64,000 nt of DNA from Microcoleus vaginatus WJT46-NPBG5 (GTDB lineage: Bacteria > Cyanobacteriota > Cyanobacteriia > Cyanobacteriales > Oscillatoriaceae). The position numbers and the translations under genes are program-made. The stretch's first letter is position 1; the number at the start of each line of letters is the position of its first letter. Location of the stretch: assembly GCA_019359355.1 (NCBI GenBank), contig JAHHHM010000004.1:248001-312000 (forward strand), given 5' to 3'. A model generated the notes under the pieces. The model was not told where the DNA came from, searched no databases, and saw only the letters and a program-made list of their open reading frames with translations. Of the stretch, positions 18,165-26,565 are shown in pieces.

Positions 18165-19547
18165 TTAAGTGCCACTATTGCTCATTTGGAGAGTGCGTTT
18201 CTGACGTAAACGTTGACCCGTAACAGTCATTTTTACACCACCGGCAGGCGCTAACGTCAAACCCCGGCGTGCAGGTTGCACCGGCTGGCTGTCTACCAGT
18301 GCTAACTGCCACTGAGACAGTACCGTTGCCAGCACCAACTTCATTTCAAACTGCGCTAAAGCTAGCCCCAAACAGCGCCGGCTACCTCCGCCAAAAGGCA
18401 AATATTCGTAAGGCGAAAATTGCCGATTTAAAAAGCGTTCTGGGTTAAACTGCTTCGGTTCTGGGTATAACTCTGGTCGCTGGTGCGTCAAATAAATACA
18501 GGCAGTTAGTTGTGTCTCTGGTTCTAACTCGTAACCCATCAGTTGGAAGGGAGTGTTAAGAATGCGAGCAAATGTGATCACAACCACCGGATAAATTCGC
18601 AGCGTTTCCTGACACACCGCAGACAGATAAGGCAGACGGAAAAAGGCAGTAGGTTCTGGATTGTCACCGGCATTGTCTAATTCCTCTACCAGTCTTTCTC
18701 GTACTTGTGGGTGCCGGTGAACCCAGTACAGCGCCCAAGCTAAGGCAGTTGCGGTGGTTTCGTGACCGGCAGCTAGCAGCGTGATTAGTTCATCTCGCAA
18801 TTCCAAATCACTCATCCCCTCGCCGGCTTCATCACGCGCCAGCAGTAGCAGCGTCAGCACATCTGTGCGTGAGGGATCTAGGTTTTCCCGACGTTCCCGA
18901 ATTTCCGCATAGAGAAGTTCATTCATCTGTTCCTGCCGGCGTAAGAATTGTCCCCACGGACTCCACGCGCCTAAATCTTTTTGCAGGAAGGGAAAGAACA
19001 GCATACTAGACTTTAGGGGAGAGCCGGTCATATCCATCAGTTGCCCCAACCGATGTTGCAGTTGCCGGCTGCGTTCCCCCTCATCCAAGCCGAATACCGC
19101 GTGCAAGATCACCCGCAGGGTAATATCTTGCATCACGTCACGCGCTAAAAACGTCTGCCCAACACTCCACCGGCTCGTTACTTGCTCTGTAATATTGCGA
19201 ATTAGCTGATTGTAGGTTCGCATCCGTTCCCCATGAAAGGGCGGCATCAACAACTGACGCTCTCGCCGGTGACGCTCACCATCTATCAAAAATACAGACT
19301 GATCCCCCACCAAAGGGCGGATAGTCTGATTAACGCGACCCGTATCAAACTGCTGAGGATGGGCTGTAAAAATCTCTTGGATCGCCTGTGGGTGGCTAGC
19401 GAACACGATTGATTTAGACTTGCCAAGGCGTGCAGTGAAGATGTCCCCATAGCGCTTGGCATTGGTGTCCATATATCCTAAAGGGTCAGTAATCCACTGC
19501 ACAAGCTGTAGGAAGGGAGGACTGTCAACAATATTGGGTAGTTTCAT
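18165..19547 (-). CDS. Cytochrome P450, CYP110-like
   Basis: A 460-residue soluble-type P450. The heme-binding loop is FGGGSRRCLGLALAQFE with the thiolate Cys. The oxygen-binding I-helix is AAGHETTATALAWALYW. The K-helix ExxR is in ETLRIYP, and the PERF motif in FNPERFLNRQF. The N-terminal MKLPNIVDSPPFLQLVQWI and overall likeness are those of the cyanobacterial CYP110 family, whose members hydroxylate fatty acids, alkanes or terpenoids. No terpene synthase or ferredoxin gene is adjacent, so the substrate is open. The AAGGAA site before the ATG supports the start. It converges with the broken ATPase gene, 26 bases away. Confidence 0.9.
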   Translation of the reverse strand: MKLPNIVDSPPFLQLVQWITDPLGYMDTNAKRYGDIFTARLGKSKSIVFASHPQAIQEIFTAHPQQFDTGRVNQTIRPLVGDQSVFLIDGERHRRERQLLMPPFHGERMRTYNQLIRNITEQVTSRWSVGQTFLARDVMQDITLRVILHAVFGLDEGERSRQLQHRLGQLMDMTGSPLKSSMLFFPFLQKDLGAWSPWGQFLRRQEQMNELLYAEIRERRENLDPSRTDVLTLLLLARDEAGEGMSDLELRDELITLLAAGHETTATALAWALYWVHRHPQVRERLVEELDNAGDNPEPTAFFRLPYLSAVCQETLRIYPVVVITFARILNTPFQLMGYELEPETQLTACIYLTHQRPELYPEPKQFNPERFLNRQFSPYEYLPFGGGSRRCLGLALAQFEMKLVLATVLSQWQLALVDSQPVQPARRGLTLAPAGGVKMTVTGQRLRQKRTLQMSNSGT

Positions 19548-19832
19548 TGTTGCTTTCCTTAATATTTCTTTATGAGTTGATGGGAATAAATGCGTTAGCT
19601 GCTGCCATTGAGGATTATTTAGGTCAGCGAGTTCTTATGACATTAGGATACAGCAAAAGCGAGAATGGGCTTTAGGAGCCGGCCATCAGTCCCACAAGTG
19701 TATTCTCCATCTCCTTTTTCTGAAAAAAGCGAGCGTGAGGATAGGTTTTTCTTAAAAAGTTCCAGAAACTGCTAGTTGGTGATAAACTTGCCTGAGTTAA
19801 GCTAGCTTTACTTGACTCCGAGAAATTGTCAC

Positions 19833-20291
19833 ATGGCGAACCAGATCAAATTAGACATCTCTGAAACCGCCGTCGAACTCAAGACTCTTCTCAAGAAAGA
19901 GAGTAACCTTCAAAAAAAAGAAAGGCTCCAGGCTCTGTACTTGCTGAAGTCGGGTCAAGTCACCACGTTGGAAGCCCTCTCTAAATTGTTAGTCAAAGAT
20001 CCTTCAACGATTTATCGTTGGTTCCAAAAATATAAAACTGACGGATTATCAGGCTTACTAAAGCTTTATAAGCCTGCCGGCAAACCTTGTTCTCTGCCGG
20101 CAGACGCCATAGAACGCCTTAAGCAAAAACTCCAAAATCCAGAGGTATTCAGAACCTATGGAGATATTCAATTATGGCTTCGGGACGAATGCGGAGTAGA
20201 TGTTGATTACTATGTCGTTTACCGAACGGTTCGCTATAAGCTAAAAGCAAAGATGAAACTGGCAAAAAATTCGGCTAAATCGTCTTTCTAA
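19833..20291 (+). mobile_element. IS630-family transposase N-terminal HTH part (remnant)
   Basis: A 152-residue product starting MANQIKLDISETAVELKTLL. It holds helix-turn-helix DNA-binding units, with ALSKLLVKDPSTIYRWFQKYKTDG and GDIQLWLRDECGVDVDYYVVYRTV, typical of the N-terminal half of IS630/Tc1-type transposases. The DDE catalytic half is missing: after the stop at 20291 no matching frame is found. It is therefore an element remnant, or a stand-alone HTH derivative. The start at 19833 is chosen over an in-frame TTG at 19812. Flanking inverted repeats were not identified. Confidence 0.75.
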
Positions 20292-20771
20292 CCCTCCGAA
20301 TCGGGCAGAAAAGACCAAACGAGTATAAAAATTAATTGCTGTAACTTCAGCAACATTTCCCACTCAAACCAAATTAACGAACGCCAACCTCTGCCTATAC
20401 CTGCCGGCAGCCTGCGCCAACATCTACATTGAGCTGCAATTAATAATAAAAACCCATGCTACCCCAAACTTATCAAAAAAATAATTTTTACAGAATTGTT
20501 TCATAAATTCAACACAAGAAACCCGTTTTCTCTATCAGAAAACGGGTTTTTGAAAACTGCTTTTAATCGCATTATTAGTATTGTACGAACTAGGACAGAG
20601 TCCAACTATTAATGGATGAGGACAAACAACTATCAAATAACAAGAACAGATGCCAATTACCAAAAACTAGAAGAGAATACGGCAAAAAAAGACAAAGGCA
20701 AGCGTAAATTTTAACCGGCTGCCTAAATTACCCGCTCTCAGTTAATTAAATTTGCACAGTCAATTGTCTTT
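20292..20771. other. Gene-free stretch containing a terminator
   Basis: About 480 bases between the transposase remnant and the convergent gene ending at 20772. Apart from the hairpin at 20520-20551 I see no gene or structured element. Confidence 0.5.
20520..20551 (+). terminator. Rho-independent terminator
   Basis: AACCCGTTTTCT (20520-20531), a five-base loop and the exact complement (20537-20548), followed by further T residues. It is stronger read on the plus strand (T run after the stem) but could also stop minus-strand transcripts from the gene ending at 20772. Confidence 0.75.
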
Positions 20772-22343
20772 TTATCCTCTCCAAACACCCGGCATCGGAT
20801 TAATTTCTTGTAAAAAATCACCGGGATTGAGACTTTGAGAACTTCGCACAGAAACAGCCGGCACGCCATGATTACTACTAATTAACTGCTCAGTGGAGAT
20901 CGCTGCTCGTTTTTGCAGCTGTGCCGATCCAACCTGCCGGTTAATTCCTGGTGATTTAGGTGGATTTTGGATGCGTAGCTTTTTACCGTATTCAGCCCGC
21001 TTTGTTTGAGCAGTAGAATAGGCACTTGATCCTTTAGGAACCTTTTTTAGATAAGCCATAGCACCGGCAAAATCTTTAGCTGCTGCCCGGTTGTAAGCTT
21101 TTTGCAATAACTGATGTCCCACCGCCTCACTTTTAATGCGCTGCTTGTTAGTGTACTCAGCAATTTTAGCTTCGACTGAGGCGTAGTCAGGCCATCCTTT
21201 GGGAATTTGTTTCAGCGATTTTAAAGCGCCAGTAAAATCTTTAGCGTGTGCCTGTTCAGATGCGGTTTTTAACAGCTTCTGGACTTCCCCATCCATTTTA
21301 ACTGCCGCTTTCTGAACCATTGGATCGATTTTTTTGTGCCAAGAAGCAATTTTCGGGATCTTGTCAGCTTCCTCAAGCACATCCCGCCACCGGCTTTGTT
21401 TAAAAGCTTGTTCAACTATTGAAACTTGACGGGTGGCTACTTGCCAAGTTTGCTGCCACTCTTCAATCGCGGTATTCGCTTCGTGATAGGCAGAACTGTA
21501 TGAAGCAACAGATTTAGCCAGGGCAACGGCTTGCTTGATATCGCCCGCCTGATATTGTTCTGTTGCCTTAGCAAATGTCTCCAGTCCCGGATCTAAGGGA
21601 GGAGCCAGGAACAGATTATATCCGGCAAATCCTACAGCCGCAGCATTTGCAGCAACACCGGCTCCAAGTCCTAAAAGTGTTAGCCGCACAGAAAGCTTAG
21701 AAATTTGAGGCGTTGCTGTATGATTGGCCTCATGAAATGCTAGGGATGTCGCAATGACGCTGATGGCTGAATCATCAACGCTGCCGGCATCTTCAGAATT
21801 TAGTAAATTAAATTGTTCGTTGCTGCCGGCATCTTCAGGATTTAGTAAATCAGATTGTTCGCTGCTGCCGGCATCTTCAGAATTTAGTAAATCAGATTGT
21901 TCGCTACTGCCGGCATCTTCAGAATTTAGTAAATCAGATTGTTCGTTGCTGCCGGTGGTATCTTCCATGTTAATTGAATCAAACTTATCAACGCTGCTTG
22001 TAGCATCTTCCATGCTGATAGAATCAAGCTGATCAGCGCTGCCGGCAGTATTTTCAGTAGACTCCAACTCTTGTAAAGGTAGAGTTAATTGACTGCTTCG
22101 TTGCATTGCACAGTCCTGAGTGTTCAGTTCTGATTCTTGGGTGCACAGCGAAGGGGATGACTCGATGCTGCCGGCAGAATCTTCAGTAGACTCTGACTGT
22201 TGTAGGGCTAGGGTTAATTCAGTGATCGGTGGCATAATCAGAAGAGGAGGGTAAGCTGTCGTTGGGACTCCGGAATCCAGAGTGAGAGAGTACCTTTGCT
22301 CAGCAGTGTTAGACACTGCCATCCATTCAAAAGAACTAATCAA
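20772..22343 (-). CDS. Membrane-anchored repeat protein of unknown function (paralogue A)
   Basis: Up to 523 residues. The N-terminal third is acidic low-complexity sequence with four near-identical 14-residue units of the type SSEQSDLLNSEDAG. One hydrophobic segment follows (about 225-255, GLGAGVAANAAAVGFAGYNLFLAP), then FAKATEQYQAGDIKQAVALAKS. The C-terminal part has two clear repeats built as LLxxAxxxAxAKDFxGAxxxLKxxPKG...AxxEYxxKxRI, probably TPR-like helix pairs. The end carries SLNPGDFLQEINPMP. The next gene upstream encodes a homologue with the same order of parts. A single membrane span with the repeat part on the far side is likely. The start may be the TTG used here or the ATG at 22322; neither has a clear ribosome site. 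Function unknown. Confidence 0.75.
   Translation of the reverse strand: MISSFEWMAVSNTAEQRYSLTLDSGVPTTAYPPLLIMPPITELTLALQQSESTEDSAGSIESSPSLCTQESELNTQDCAMQRSSQLTLPLQELESTENTAGSADQLDSISMEDATSSVDKFDSINMEDTTGSNEQSDLLNSEDAGSSEQSDLLNSEDAGSSEQSDLLNPEDAGSNEQFNLLNSEDAGSVDDSAISVIATSLAFHEANHTATPQISKLSVRLTLLGLGAGVAANAAAVGFAGYNLFLAPPLDPGLETFAKATEQYQAGDIKQAVALAKSVASYSSAYHEANTAIEEWQQTWQVATRQVSIVEQAFKQSRWRDVLEEADKIPKIASWHKKIDPMVQKAAVKMDGEVQKLLKTASEQAHAKDFTGALKSLKQIPKGWPDYASVEAKIAEYTNKQRIKSEAVGHQLLQKAYNRAAAKDFAGAMAYLKKVPKGSSAYSTAQTKRAEYGKKLRIQNPPKSPGINRQVGSAQLQKRAAISTEQLISSNHGVPAVSVRSSQSLNPGDFLQEINPMPGVWRG
21783..21950. repeat. 42-bp tandem repeat (four units) inside a coding region
   Basis: Four consecutive 42-bp units, each starting with GCCGGCATCTTCAG or a close variant. 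They encode the 14-residue SSEQSDLLNSEDAG-type repeats of the gene on the minus strand. Units differ by only a few bases, suggesting recent expansion. Confidence 0.85.
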
Positions 22344-22650
22344 CTCAGCGAGCGCCGCTACAGCCTCTGATGCCTAGGAGCCGGCGTCAAACCCGCCCAT
22401 AGCCCAGTTTTTGACGTAAAAGCGCACCATCTGGTGGAGGATAGTGGCCAGCTTGTCACGAACCGGCAGTCGATGCCCCCACTTTCTGTTATCCGGTTCC
22501 ATTTCTCACCGCTCAGGATTCATTCGCCTTAACAACTCAATTCCTATCCGTAAAAGCGCGTAAAGATTGCAGCCACAACAGAGCCTACGCCGAAAAATAG
22601 GCGCACAGATGCCGGTGAAAAGACGAGCCGGCAATTTAATTGAGGAAAAT

Positions 22651-23973
22651 TTATCCCTCTATCTTGGTTTCTGGAGCGGATAGAAACACTGGGTTAGGGG
22701 CAATTTCTTGGAGAATGTTACCGGGGTTGAGATTTGAAGACAGTACCCGTGTGCCGGTGGGGTGTGAAACAGCCGTAAAATCTCCAAAACTATTAATTTG
22801 CACAGCAGCCGGCAGTGTGGAAACGATTAGCGGGTTGGGATTGGGTAATATCCCAACGTTCCATTCACGAGTTTCTGCCTGGATGCGCTGCTTTTCGCTA
22901 TATTCAGCTAACTTTGGTTCAACTTTGGCGTAAGCAACAGTTCCTTGAGGAATTTGTTGGATGAAGCTAATCGCGCCGGCAAAATTGTTTTCCACCGCCA
23001 GATTATAGGCAGTTTGCAGTAATTGGTGAGCTTGCGCCTCAACCTGAAGCTGCTGTAGTTCGGTATATTCAACAATCTTGGTTTGAGCAACCGTGAAGGC
23101 TGAGGTTTCGGTGGGAATTTGTTTGAGCGTGTTTAATGCGCCGGCAAAATCTTTCGCAACTGCATGACGGTAGGCAGTTTGCAACAATTGGTGAGCTTGC
23201 GCTTCCAGTAGTGCTTGCGCCGGCCCTGAAACGTCTGAATCATCAATATGATTTAAAGGAATCGAAGGTGTCGGCAGAACCGAATTCTGAACGGTTGCCA
23301 GATGTGGATGTTGTTCGGTTGTTTTTGCAAAATTTGCTTCCGTGCCGGCAGGAGAAAACTGTAATAAATACCCCCCAACGGTTAGCGCTAGCAGATTAAC
23401 TGCCAATCCCACGCTAACCGCACTGCGGATCGATGAGGAGTCACAAGCCGGTTCCGTTGCCGACAAGCCGGTAGAATCTTCAGCAATAATAGATGACTCA
23501 ATTTCTGGCTGTGCGTTGCAGTTATCCGATTTGAATGGAGCAGTGCCAACTAAAGGCTCTAAATTTTGAACGCTCTTTGGACAATACCTGTTTGATGTTT
23601 GGTTAAGAAGCGCCTGCCGGTTTGGCGATGCCTCCGTGCGCTCACCGGCAGTATTCTGCAACGTCACATCCGCGCCGGCATTCACATTCACCGAGGCGCG
23701 GAAAAAGCTCAAGCAGCCATATCCATCATCTTTTACCTGATGATATACCAGCCGATCTCCAACTTTGACTTGACGCTGCCACACAAGTTCTGTCGCCGCA
23801 GCATTGGAGTTTAGGCTCCTGCCGGCTTGCTGTGTCGGTGCAGTCTCAACTTTACCCATCACAACCTCACCGCCGATCTGGGAATTTTCGACAGGCTGAA
23901 TCGCGCCCACTTCCAGGATCGTTAATTGGTTGTCTTGTTGCTTTCTGAGGCGGTGAGTAACTTTATAACGCAT
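22651..23973 (-). CDS. Membrane-anchored repeat protein of unknown function (paralogue B)
   Basis: 440 residues. The N-terminal part is basic, then mixed (RYKVTHRLRKQQDNQLTILE), with VWQRQVKVGDRLVYHQVKDD. One membrane segment (about 190-210, AVSVGLAVNLLALTVGGYLL) is followed by ANFAKTTEQ, matching FAKATEQ in the downstream paralogue. Two TPR-like repeats follow, each opening EAQAHQLLQTAYxxAVxxxFAGA and closing with a proline-rich turn and EYTE or EYSE. The C-terminus has SSNLNPGNILQEIAPNP, again shared with the paralogue. It precedes that gene by 307 bases on the same strand. I do not recognise the family; a membrane-tethered protein-interaction role is an inference from the repeats. Confidence 0.77.
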   Translation of the reverse strand: MRYKVTHRLRKQQDNQLTILEVGAIQPVENSQIGGEVVMGKVETAPTQQAGRSLNSNAAATELVWQRQVKVGDRLVYHQVKDDGYGCLSFFRASVNVNAGADVTLQNTAGERTEASPNRQALLNQTSNRYCPKSVQNLEPLVGTAPFKSDNCNAQPEIESSIIAEDSTGLSATEPACDSSSIRSAVSVGLAVNLLALTVGGYLLQFSPAGTEANFAKTTEQHPHLATVQNSVLPTPSIPLNHIDDSDVSGPAQALLEAQAHQLLQTAYRHAVAKDFAGALNTLKQIPTETSAFTVAQTKIVEYTELQQLQVEAQAHQLLQTAYNLAVENNFAGAISFIQQIPQGTVAYAKVEPKLAEYSEKQRIQAETREWNVGILPNPNPLIVSTLPAAVQINSFGDFTAVSHPTGTRVLSSNLNPGNILQEIAPNPVFLSAPETKIEG

Positions 23974-24371
23974 AAATATTGGCTGCCCTAAGATTGGATG
24001 ATCTGCCTGCCATCACGCTGCTAGCCTAGCTTCGATCTCACTAAATTTCAGCATAAAACGAATGTTGACAGACTGTTTAAAAGTCGGCACTACAGCATTC
24101 TTTACATTAGACTTCCTGCAAAAATCGGGGTAAGGGCGAGTAAGCCAGAAAAATCAGCTAGCAATTTCTGCCTAATTCGCGCAAAACCCCGCTCCCACAT
24201 CCATTTTTTTGCCAAAAGTCTATTACAGAGCCTGCTTCTCTAGAAAATTCATCTCTGGCTCAATTTTTTCAGGAATAAACTGTGGCAGCTTCTAGATGTG
24301 CCCATTGTAAAATTCTCAACAGCCGATAAGGGCGAGCCAGAGAACCCGCCCCGTTAAACCTCAAGTGCTGG
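23974..24371. other. Gene-free spacer
   Basis: About 400 bases between two minus-strand genes. No gene, terminator-like hairpin or RNA could be made out. Confidence 0.45.
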
Positions 24372-26375
24372 CTAAGGCTGATTGCTGGAACCTTTAGCGC
24401 CGGCACCTGCCGCACCTCCCACCACATAGGGTGAAGCAATCCTCGCCACATCGCCGGTGCTCGCCAGCGCTTGGTAGAGAAACGCCGCCACCTCAGCCCG
24501 CGTCGCCATTTGCTTGGGATTCAGCACCTTAAGATTGGGATAATTAACCACCAAACCTTGTTCCGTTGCCGCTGCGATTAAAGTTCGGGCATCCCCAGGA
24601 ATGGCACCACTATCGCTGTACACCTGCAAAATCGTGTCGGGAGAGCCTTTGGCCGAGTAGTTCATTCCTTTGGCTAAAATCGTCAAAATGTCAAGCCGAT
24701 CTAGCTTTTTATCTGGGTTAAAGTTTCCTTGTTCAAAAAAGCCCATCTCATAAGCTTCGCGAATGGCACCGGCTGCCCAGTGGCTAGCCGGCACGTCGGT
24801 AAACGCAACCGCATTGCGCGTTTTGGGCTTATTAAACGCTTTGCGAATCATGGCGGCAAACTCTGCCCGCGTCACCTGCTCATTCGGGCGAAAGGTGCCA
24901 TCAAGAAACCCTTTGAGAACTTCCTTAGCGGCTAACTCGGCAATAAAATCTTTGGCCCAGTGATCTGCCGGCACATCGGGAAAGCGCACTTGAATGCCTT
25001 GACTGACGCCCTCATCGCGATACTGTCCCGCCAACTGGCTCACGTCATAAGTTAAGGTGCTGCTATCGCTGAGGTTAATTACCTGAACCACTTTCCCCGG
25101 TTGAGCGATTAAAGCCGGTGCCAAATCTGAGCCGAATAGGTTAACGGTACGATTTGCTAAAGAGAAAGCTCCGCTTTCCAAGGAAGGCGTGTAAATGCTG
25201 GTGCGAGGCGGTGCTAACAACCCCTCAGCTTGAAACCGGCTGGTGTCAATCGTCTCTAAATTAGTAAGGAAGCTAACACTTTCAGCGCCGGCGGGATTAC
25301 TACTAATTTTGGTGAAATAGTCGTAGACAACAGTGCCGGGATCAATGGAGCCATCAGCGTTGGTGTCCATCCCAGAGACAGTTCGCACCGCGCGAGATTG
25401 AGCGGGATCGCTGGGCACGACCAAGTTAACTGCCGTGTTTTCAAATAGTAGTTCAAACTCGCTGTAACCAATCGCACGGTTTTCCAAATCGTACAGACGC
25501 ACAACAACCCGATCACCCGGATAAATCCCCTGCATGAATTTAGCGCGTTGGTTGGGCTTGTAGCGAAAATCGCCGATAAAGCGTTCTCGTAAATAGCCGT
25601 TGCTTCGCCTTGGTTTGAGGGAAATACGAGCAATCACATCGGAGGAATGCCGGATACCCAGGCTGAATTGCCCTTTTCCCATCATCTGGGAACCCGTTGT
25701 TAAAGGCTGCTGAGTGGTTGGAGTGGCGGGGGTGCCGGTGTTACCTTGCTGGACAGGAGTTTGTGCTGTGCTAGACGTGCCGGTATTACCTTGCTGGGCA
25801 GTTGGTGACAGCTTCGCCAACCCGTAAGATTGAGTGGTTTCTAACTGTAGCTGTTGCTCCTTCGCGCCGCTTTGGAGGTCATATCGCAACTGCACCACTG
25901 CTTTGAGGGCCAAATTGCTCATATTTGCGTCGTTACCCAGCACCTTAGCCAACTGTGTGATGGGAATGACTTCTGGTTCTAGGGCAACTGAGCCGGCTTC
26001 ATTGGCAAGCAGTCGTGCGCCAGTGCTGGTATAAACCGGCACCCATCGATCATTTTGACGGACAAACAGTTGATAAACGGCATTCGCGTAGGTTGTTGCC
26101 GGCTTGTTGAGTACCTGTAGCTGGATGGTAAACCCGGTTGCTTCTTGATTCGTAATCATGGGGTTCATGATTACAGCAGTATCCCAGCTTTCTTGCCACT
26201 GAGAAAGCAGAGCCGGCTTTTCAATTTCGGATGGCTGCTGGGGTGCCGTTTTTGCAGGGGTTTGTCTGGTTTTTGCAGTTGTGGCGCTAAACCCTGGTGG
26301 CGCAGAAGTTGCCAGGGTAAAGCCGGCGGCAACGATAACAATCCTGCTCAGTAAAGCAAAAGAACTCTGTTTCAT
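24372..26375 (-). CDS. SLH-domain envelope protein
   Basis: 667 residues with an N-terminal signal peptide (LSRIVIVAAGFTLATSAPPGFSA). The middle region (about 50-400) is a conserved cyanobacterial beta-rich region with no named enzyme motif. It includes a Gln/Thr-rich linker near 195-225 and RERFIGDFRYKPNQRAKFMQ. S-layer homology motifs occupy about 470-650: FPDVPADHWAKDFIAELA...FRPNEQVTRAEFAAMI, FTDVPASHWAAGAIREAYE, and a third ending MATRAEVAAFLYQAL. SLH domains bind pyruvylated cell-wall polymer, so the protein is likely anchored at peptidoglycan. The cyclase and FecR-domain genes lie upstream on the same strand. Confidence 0.87.
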   Translation of the reverse strand: MKQSSFALLSRIVIVAAGFTLATSAPPGFSATTAKTRQTPAKTAPQQPSEIEKPALLSQWQESWDTAVIMNPMITNQEATGFTIQLQVLNKPATTYANAVYQLFVRQNDRWVPVYTSTGARLLANEAGSVALEPEVIPITQLAKVLGNDANMSNLALKAVVQLRYDLQSGAKEQQLQLETTQSYGLAKLSPTAQQGNTGTSSTAQTPVQQGNTGTPATPTTQQPLTTGSQMMGKGQFSLGIRHSSDVIARISLKPRRSNGYLRERFIGDFRYKPNQRAKFMQGIYPGDRVVVRLYDLENRAIGYSEFELLFENTAVNLVVPSDPAQSRAVRTVSGMDTNADGSIDPGTVVYDYFTKISSNPAGAESVSFLTNLETIDTSRFQAEGLLAPPRTSIYTPSLESGAFSLANRTVNLFGSDLAPALIAQPGKVVQVINLSDSSTLTYDVSQLAGQYRDEGVSQGIQVRFPDVPADHWAKDFIAELAAKEVLKGFLDGTFRPNEQVTRAEFAAMIRKAFNKPKTRNAVAFTDVPASHWAAGAIREAYEMGFFEQGNFNPDKKLDRLDILTILAKGMNYSAKGSPDTILQVYSDSGAIPGDARTLIAAATEQGLVVNYPNLKVLNPKQMATRAEVAAFLYQALASTGDVARIASPYVVGGAAGAGAKGSSNQP

Positions 26376-26565
26376 GGCAAATATTTAACTCCCACACCTA
26401 CGGGGCTTGCTTTCAAACGTTGCATTTATTTTAGGGGCTGAGGGATGAGGGACTAGGTATATTGACAGATGACGTTAGTTCGTCTGATTGTTTTTTAAAG
26501 CCTGGAAATTTCAGCCGGCTGGCAATCAGACTGCAACTAAGCTTTTGTGTCATTACACCCAGCGT

